A stretch of 64,000 nucleotides of DNA, taken from Gammaproteobacteria bacterium UBA7803. GTDB lineage: Bacteria; Pseudomonadota; Gammaproteobacteria; Pseudomonadales; Azotimanducaceae. The position numbers and the translations under genes are program-made. The number at the start of each line of letters is the position of its first letter. Position 1 is the first letter of the stretch. Shown piece after piece: positions 61,432-64,000 of this stretch. The notes under the pieces were generated by a model that was not told the origin of the DNA, ran no database searches, and saw only the letters and a list, made by a program, of their open reading frames with translations. The stretch spans positions 1-64,000 of the forward strand of contig DLCH01000030.1 in NCBI GenBank assembly GCA_002480525.1, written 5' to 3'.

Positions 61432-62643
61432 ATGAGCACACTCGACGACACGCTGCCGGTGTCACCGACGTCGGCGGACGCCGGCGGCCGGCTGCACGAC
61501 ATCGTCGGCAGCTACCTGGAATCCCGGGCCGACACGCCGCTGCTGGTGCGCGAGCAGATCGCCCGGGACCCCGACCACCTGATGGCGCGCTGCATGATGG
61601 GCTACCTGAGCCGGCTGGCCGGCGACGCGGTCAACGCCGGCCGGGCGCGCCAGGTCCACGCCGACCTGACACGCCGCGTCGAAGCCGGCGCCGGCACCGC
61701 CTGGGAGCATGACCACGTCACCGCGCTCGGCCTGTGGCTCGACGACCGCCTCGACGTGCTGATGACCCATCTCGAAGGGGTGCTGGACGCCCAGCCCACG
61801 GACACCCTGGCGCTGCGGATGCTGCACTATCTGTACTTCTACGACGGCGACGCCGCGCGCATGCGCGACTCCGTGCGCCGCCGGCTGCCGGGCTATGCCG
61901 GCCACCCGTTCGAGGCCTTCGTGCACGGCATGCTGTCCTTCGGCCTCGAGGAAGCCGGCGACTACGCCGAGGCCGAGACCGAGGGGCGGTCGGCGGTGGA
62001 CCGCAATCCCAGGGACATCTGGGCCGCCCACGCGGTCGCCCACGTGATGGAGATGCAGGGACGTCCCGAGGACGGCATCGGCTGGATCCAGGGTCTGCGG
62101 CGGCACTGGGACGGCGCCAACAACTTCCGCCATCACCTCGACTGGCACGAGGCTCTGTTTCACCTGCGCCGGCACGACCTGGACGCGGTGCTGCGGCTCT
62201 ACGACGACACCGTCGGCCCCGCCATCGCGGACGACTTCTACCTGGACCTGTGCAACGCCGCCTCGCTGCTGCTGCGGATCGAGGCGGCCGGCGGCGAGGT
62301 GGGCGACCGCTGGCAACCGCTGGCCCGGATCGCCGAAGGCCACGTCGAGGACACCGAGCTGGTGTTCGCGAGCCTGCACTACCTGATGCCGCTGCTGAAG
62401 ACGGGGCATCCCGCCGCGGCGCGGCTGCTGGCCACGCTCGAGGCCTGGTCCGCGAGGGACACTACCCAGGGGCGGGTGGTGGCCCAGGTGGCGCTGGACG
62501 TCGCCCACTTCCTGGAAGCGCTGAACCGGCGCGACCGGGCGTCGGCCGCCGCCGCCCACGACCGCTTCCGGCAGGGACTGCACCGCATCGGCGGCAGCCA
62601 TGCCCAGCGGGCCCTGTTCCACCTGCTGAACGACGCCGCCTGA
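61432..62643 (+). CDS. TTC38-like tetratricopeptide protein
   Basis: A 403-residue soluble protein. DIWAAHAVAHVMEMQGRPED then NNFRHHLDWHEALFHL are the core of the TTC38 family, in which several helical repeats form a solenoid. The same proteins occur in animals and many bacteria without a defined reaction. GGGGAGG precedes ATG 61432. It is followed after 2 bp by the MFS transporter, so the pair is probably an operon. Confidence 0.88.
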   Translation: MSTLDDTLPVSPTSADAGGRLHDIVGSYLESRADTPLLVREQIARDPDHLMARCMMGYLSRLAGDAVNAGRARQVHADLTRRVEAGAGTAWEHDHVTALGLWLDDRLDVLMTHLEGVLDAQPTDTLALRMLHYLYFYDGDAARMRDSVRRRLPGYAGHPFEAFVHGMLSFGLEEAGDYAEAETEGRSAVDRNPRDIWAAHAVAHVMEMQGRPEDGIGWIQGLRRHWDGANNFRHHLDWHEALFHLRRHDLDAVLRLYDDTVGPAIADDFYLDLCNAASLLLRIEAAGGEVGDRWQPLARIAEGHVEDTELVFASLHYLMPLLKTGHPAAARLLATLEAWSARDTTQGRVVAQVALDVAHFLEALNRRDRASAAAAHDRFRQGLHRIGGSHAQRALFHLLNDAA

Positions 62644-62645
62644 CC

Positions 62646-63953
62646 GTGGCCGCCACCGGCAAACTCAGCGAGCGCATCGCCCGCCGGCCCTGGTACAAGT
62701 GGTACGCCCTGTCGGTGCTGACCCTGGTGTACGCCTCCAGCCAGGTGGACCGTCAGATCATGGGCATGGTGCTGGAGCCCATCAAACAGGACCTCGGCGC
62801 CAGCGACACCGCCATGGGTTTCCTGGTGGGTCTGACCTTCGCCCTGTTCTACGCCACCCTGGGCATGCCCATCGCGATGTTCGCCGACCGCAGCCACCGG
62901 CGGAACATCGTCACCGCGGCCATCACCATCTGGAGCGCCATGACGGTGGCCTGCGGGTACGCGGCCAACTTCCTGCAGCTCGCCCTGGCCCGGATCGGGG
63001 TCGGCGTCGGCGAGGCCGGCTCGACGCCGCCGTCACACTCCATCATCTCGGACCTGTTTCCCACGCAGACCCGGGGCACCGCCATGGGCATCTTCGCCCT
63101 CGGCGTGAACCTCGGCCTGCTGATCGCCTATCTGGGCGGCGGCTGGCTGGTGGACAACGTCGGCTGGCGCATGACCTTCGTGGCCGTCGGCGTTCCCGGG
63201 CTCGCCATCGCCGCCCTGCTCTACCTGACCACCATCGAGCCCGAGCGCGGCGCATCGGACGCCCGGCCGCCAATGCCCGGCGAGGGCGCGCCGCCGTTCC
63301 GCCAGGTGTGGGCGCACATGTGGCGGGTCAGGTCGATCCGGCATTCCACCATCGGCGCGGCACTGGCCGGCTTCATCGGCTACGGCTTCGTGCTGTGGAT
63401 GCCGACCTTCCTGATCCGCTCCCACGGCCTGAGTCCGTCGGAGGTGGGCATCGCGCTCGCCCTGCTCACGGGCGTGGTCGGCGGCCTCGGCACCTTCACC
63501 GCCGGACGTCTGGCGGACACGCTGGCGCGCCGCGACGAGCGCTGGCGCGCCTGGGTGGTCGCCGCCGGCAAGGGCGGCTACGTGCCGTTCCTCGCCGCCG
63601 TCTTCCTGGTGGACGATCTGTGGTGGGCCCTGGGCCTGTACGTCATCCCCGCGTTCTTCGGCGGCTTCTACCTGGCGCCGACCTTCGCGCTGGTCCAGGG
63701 GCTGGTGAGCCTGCGCATGCGGGCGCTGGCGTCGAGCATCGTGCTGTTCATCCTGAACATCATCGGCCTCGGCTTCGGCCCTCAACTCGTGGGCGTCATG
63801 TCCGATCTGTTCGCGGACGCCTACGGCCAGGAATCCCTGCGCATGTCGCTGCTGGTGCTGAGCTTCCTGAACCTGTGGTGCGCGCTGCACTACTACCTGG
63901 CGGGGCGCCACCTGCCCCGGGACCAGGCCGCGCAGACCGCGGCGGCCGGCTGA
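62646..63953 (+). CDS. Major facilitator superfamily transporter (hexuronate/aromatic acid-type)
   Basis: A 435-residue transporter with twelve predicted helices. Motif A-like MFADRSHRRNIVTAAITIWS links helices 2 and 3, ARIGVGVGEAGSTPPSHSII resembles the sphingosine-1-phosphate/Spns and organic-acid branches, and the second half carries LADTLARRDERW. GTG 62646, two bases after the TTC38-like stop, is the start. The cargo is unknown. The last 47 bases of the window after its stop include a possible minus-strand gene end. Confidence 0.9.
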   Translation: MAATGKLSERIARRPWYKWYALSVLTLVYASSQVDRQIMGMVLEPIKQDLGASDTAMGFLVGLTFALFYATLGMPIAMFADRSHRRNIVTAAITIWSAMTVACGYAANFLQLALARIGVGVGEAGSTPPSHSIISDLFPTQTRGTAMGIFALGVNLGLLIAYLGGGWLVDNVGWRMTFVAVGVPGLAIAALLYLTTIEPERGASDARPPMPGEGAPPFRQVWAHMWRVRSIRHSTIGAALAGFIGYGFVLWMPTFLIRSHGLSPSEVGIALALLTGVVGGLGTFTAGRLADTLARRDERWRAWVVAAGKGGYVPFLAAVFLVDDLWWALGLYVIPAFFGGFYLAPTFALVQGLVSLRMRALASSIVLFILNIIGLGFGPQLVGVMSDLFADAYGQESLRMSLLVLSFLNLWCALHYYLAGRHLPRDQAAQTAAAG

Positions 63954-64000
63954 TCCTGGCCGCCGCCCGCGCCGCCGCGCCCTATTCCAGGGTGGCGTAG

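Noticed and set aside
63982..64000. Possible 3' end of a minus-strand gene (reads YATLE then stop).
   Set aside because: Only 19 bases are available, too few to support a feature.

Overview
The window is high-GC, gene-dense bacterial chromosome with no rRNA, tRNA, phage, transposase or CRISPR locus that I can see. Several things point to an aerobic, heterotrophic gammaproteobacterium: RdgC, a YciH/SUI1 protein, a 532-residue isocitrate lyase of the Pseudomonas aeruginosa type, a BkdA1/A2/B complex, TonB-dependent receptors, and many REP-like palindromes with the GTAGGAGC core common in Pseudomonas and Xanthomonadaceae. A PpsR/CrtJ-type regulator and an exported chorismate mutase-cyclohexadienyl dehydratase fusion would fit marine Halieaceae-like lineages, but I cannot assign a genus. 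Gene starts were chosen from ribosome-binding sites, reading-frame overlaps and family length.

Layout. 1-7.6 kb: a partial HDAC-like deacetylase, a BCCT transporter, a broken solute-binding-protein remnant and the branched-chain 2-oxoacid dehydrogenase genes (E1 alpha, E1 beta, E2; no E3). 7.7-14.5 kb: a serine hydrolase, a haloalkane dehalogenase, a small outer-membrane barrel, a Yip1-type membrane protein, a Cys/Met-metabolism PLP enzyme and an FkbM methyltransferase. 14.5-22.5 kb: isocitrate lyase divergent from a nitronate monooxygenase, a stand-alone LigD polymerase domain, an epoxide hydrolase divergent from a TetR regulator, an amidohydrolase and PAPS reductase. 22.6-32.6 kb: a GMC oxidoreductase/D-aminoacylase/HAD-phosphatase operon, a PPOX protein, a TonB siderophore receptor with a Fur box, a flavodoxin-like protein, RdgC and a TPR lipoprotein.

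32.7-46.2 kb is dominated by quinoprotein and aromatic metabolism. It holds a membrane PQQ glucose dehydrogenase; a tightly overlapping hppD-VOC-fumarylacetoacetase operon divergent from an Lrp/AsnC regulator; then a minus-strand block of SLC13 transporter, exported chorismate mutase-cyclohexadienyl dehydratase fusion, ACT-containing aromatic amino acid hydroxylase, DUF2721 membrane protein and secreted metallo-beta-lactamase-fold hydrolase; and finally a PpsR-like PAS/Fis regulator. Together these genes could make phenylpyruvate outside the cytoplasm, hydroxylate Phe to Tyr and degrade Tyr through homogentisate. Homogentisate dioxygenase and maleylacetoacetate isomerase are not in the window.

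46.4-64 kb: a large TonB receptor, XthA, a lipoprotein amidohydrolase, an EVE-domain protein, an MDR oxidoreductase, a GNAT acetyltransferase, a Tat-exported HisC-like aminotransferase with a TauE-type permease, a cloverleaf-like palindromic element, a YbhB protein, a PBP7-type peptidase, a Tat-exported aldo/keto reductase, a small charged protein, a broken AhpD-like gene, an SDR, YciH, a TTC38-like protein and an MFS transporter.

The most interesting signals are the exported aromatic branch (fusion enzyme plus Tat-exported aminotransferase), the PpsR homologue with no photosynthesis genes and a lost redox cysteine, the cloverleaf element at 56216-56303, the families of REP palindromes, and an AhpD-like gene with TGA at the second Cys of its CxxC motif. 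No stretch longer than about 300 bases lacks a gene or pseudogene; the larger gaps are described under the neighbouring entries.
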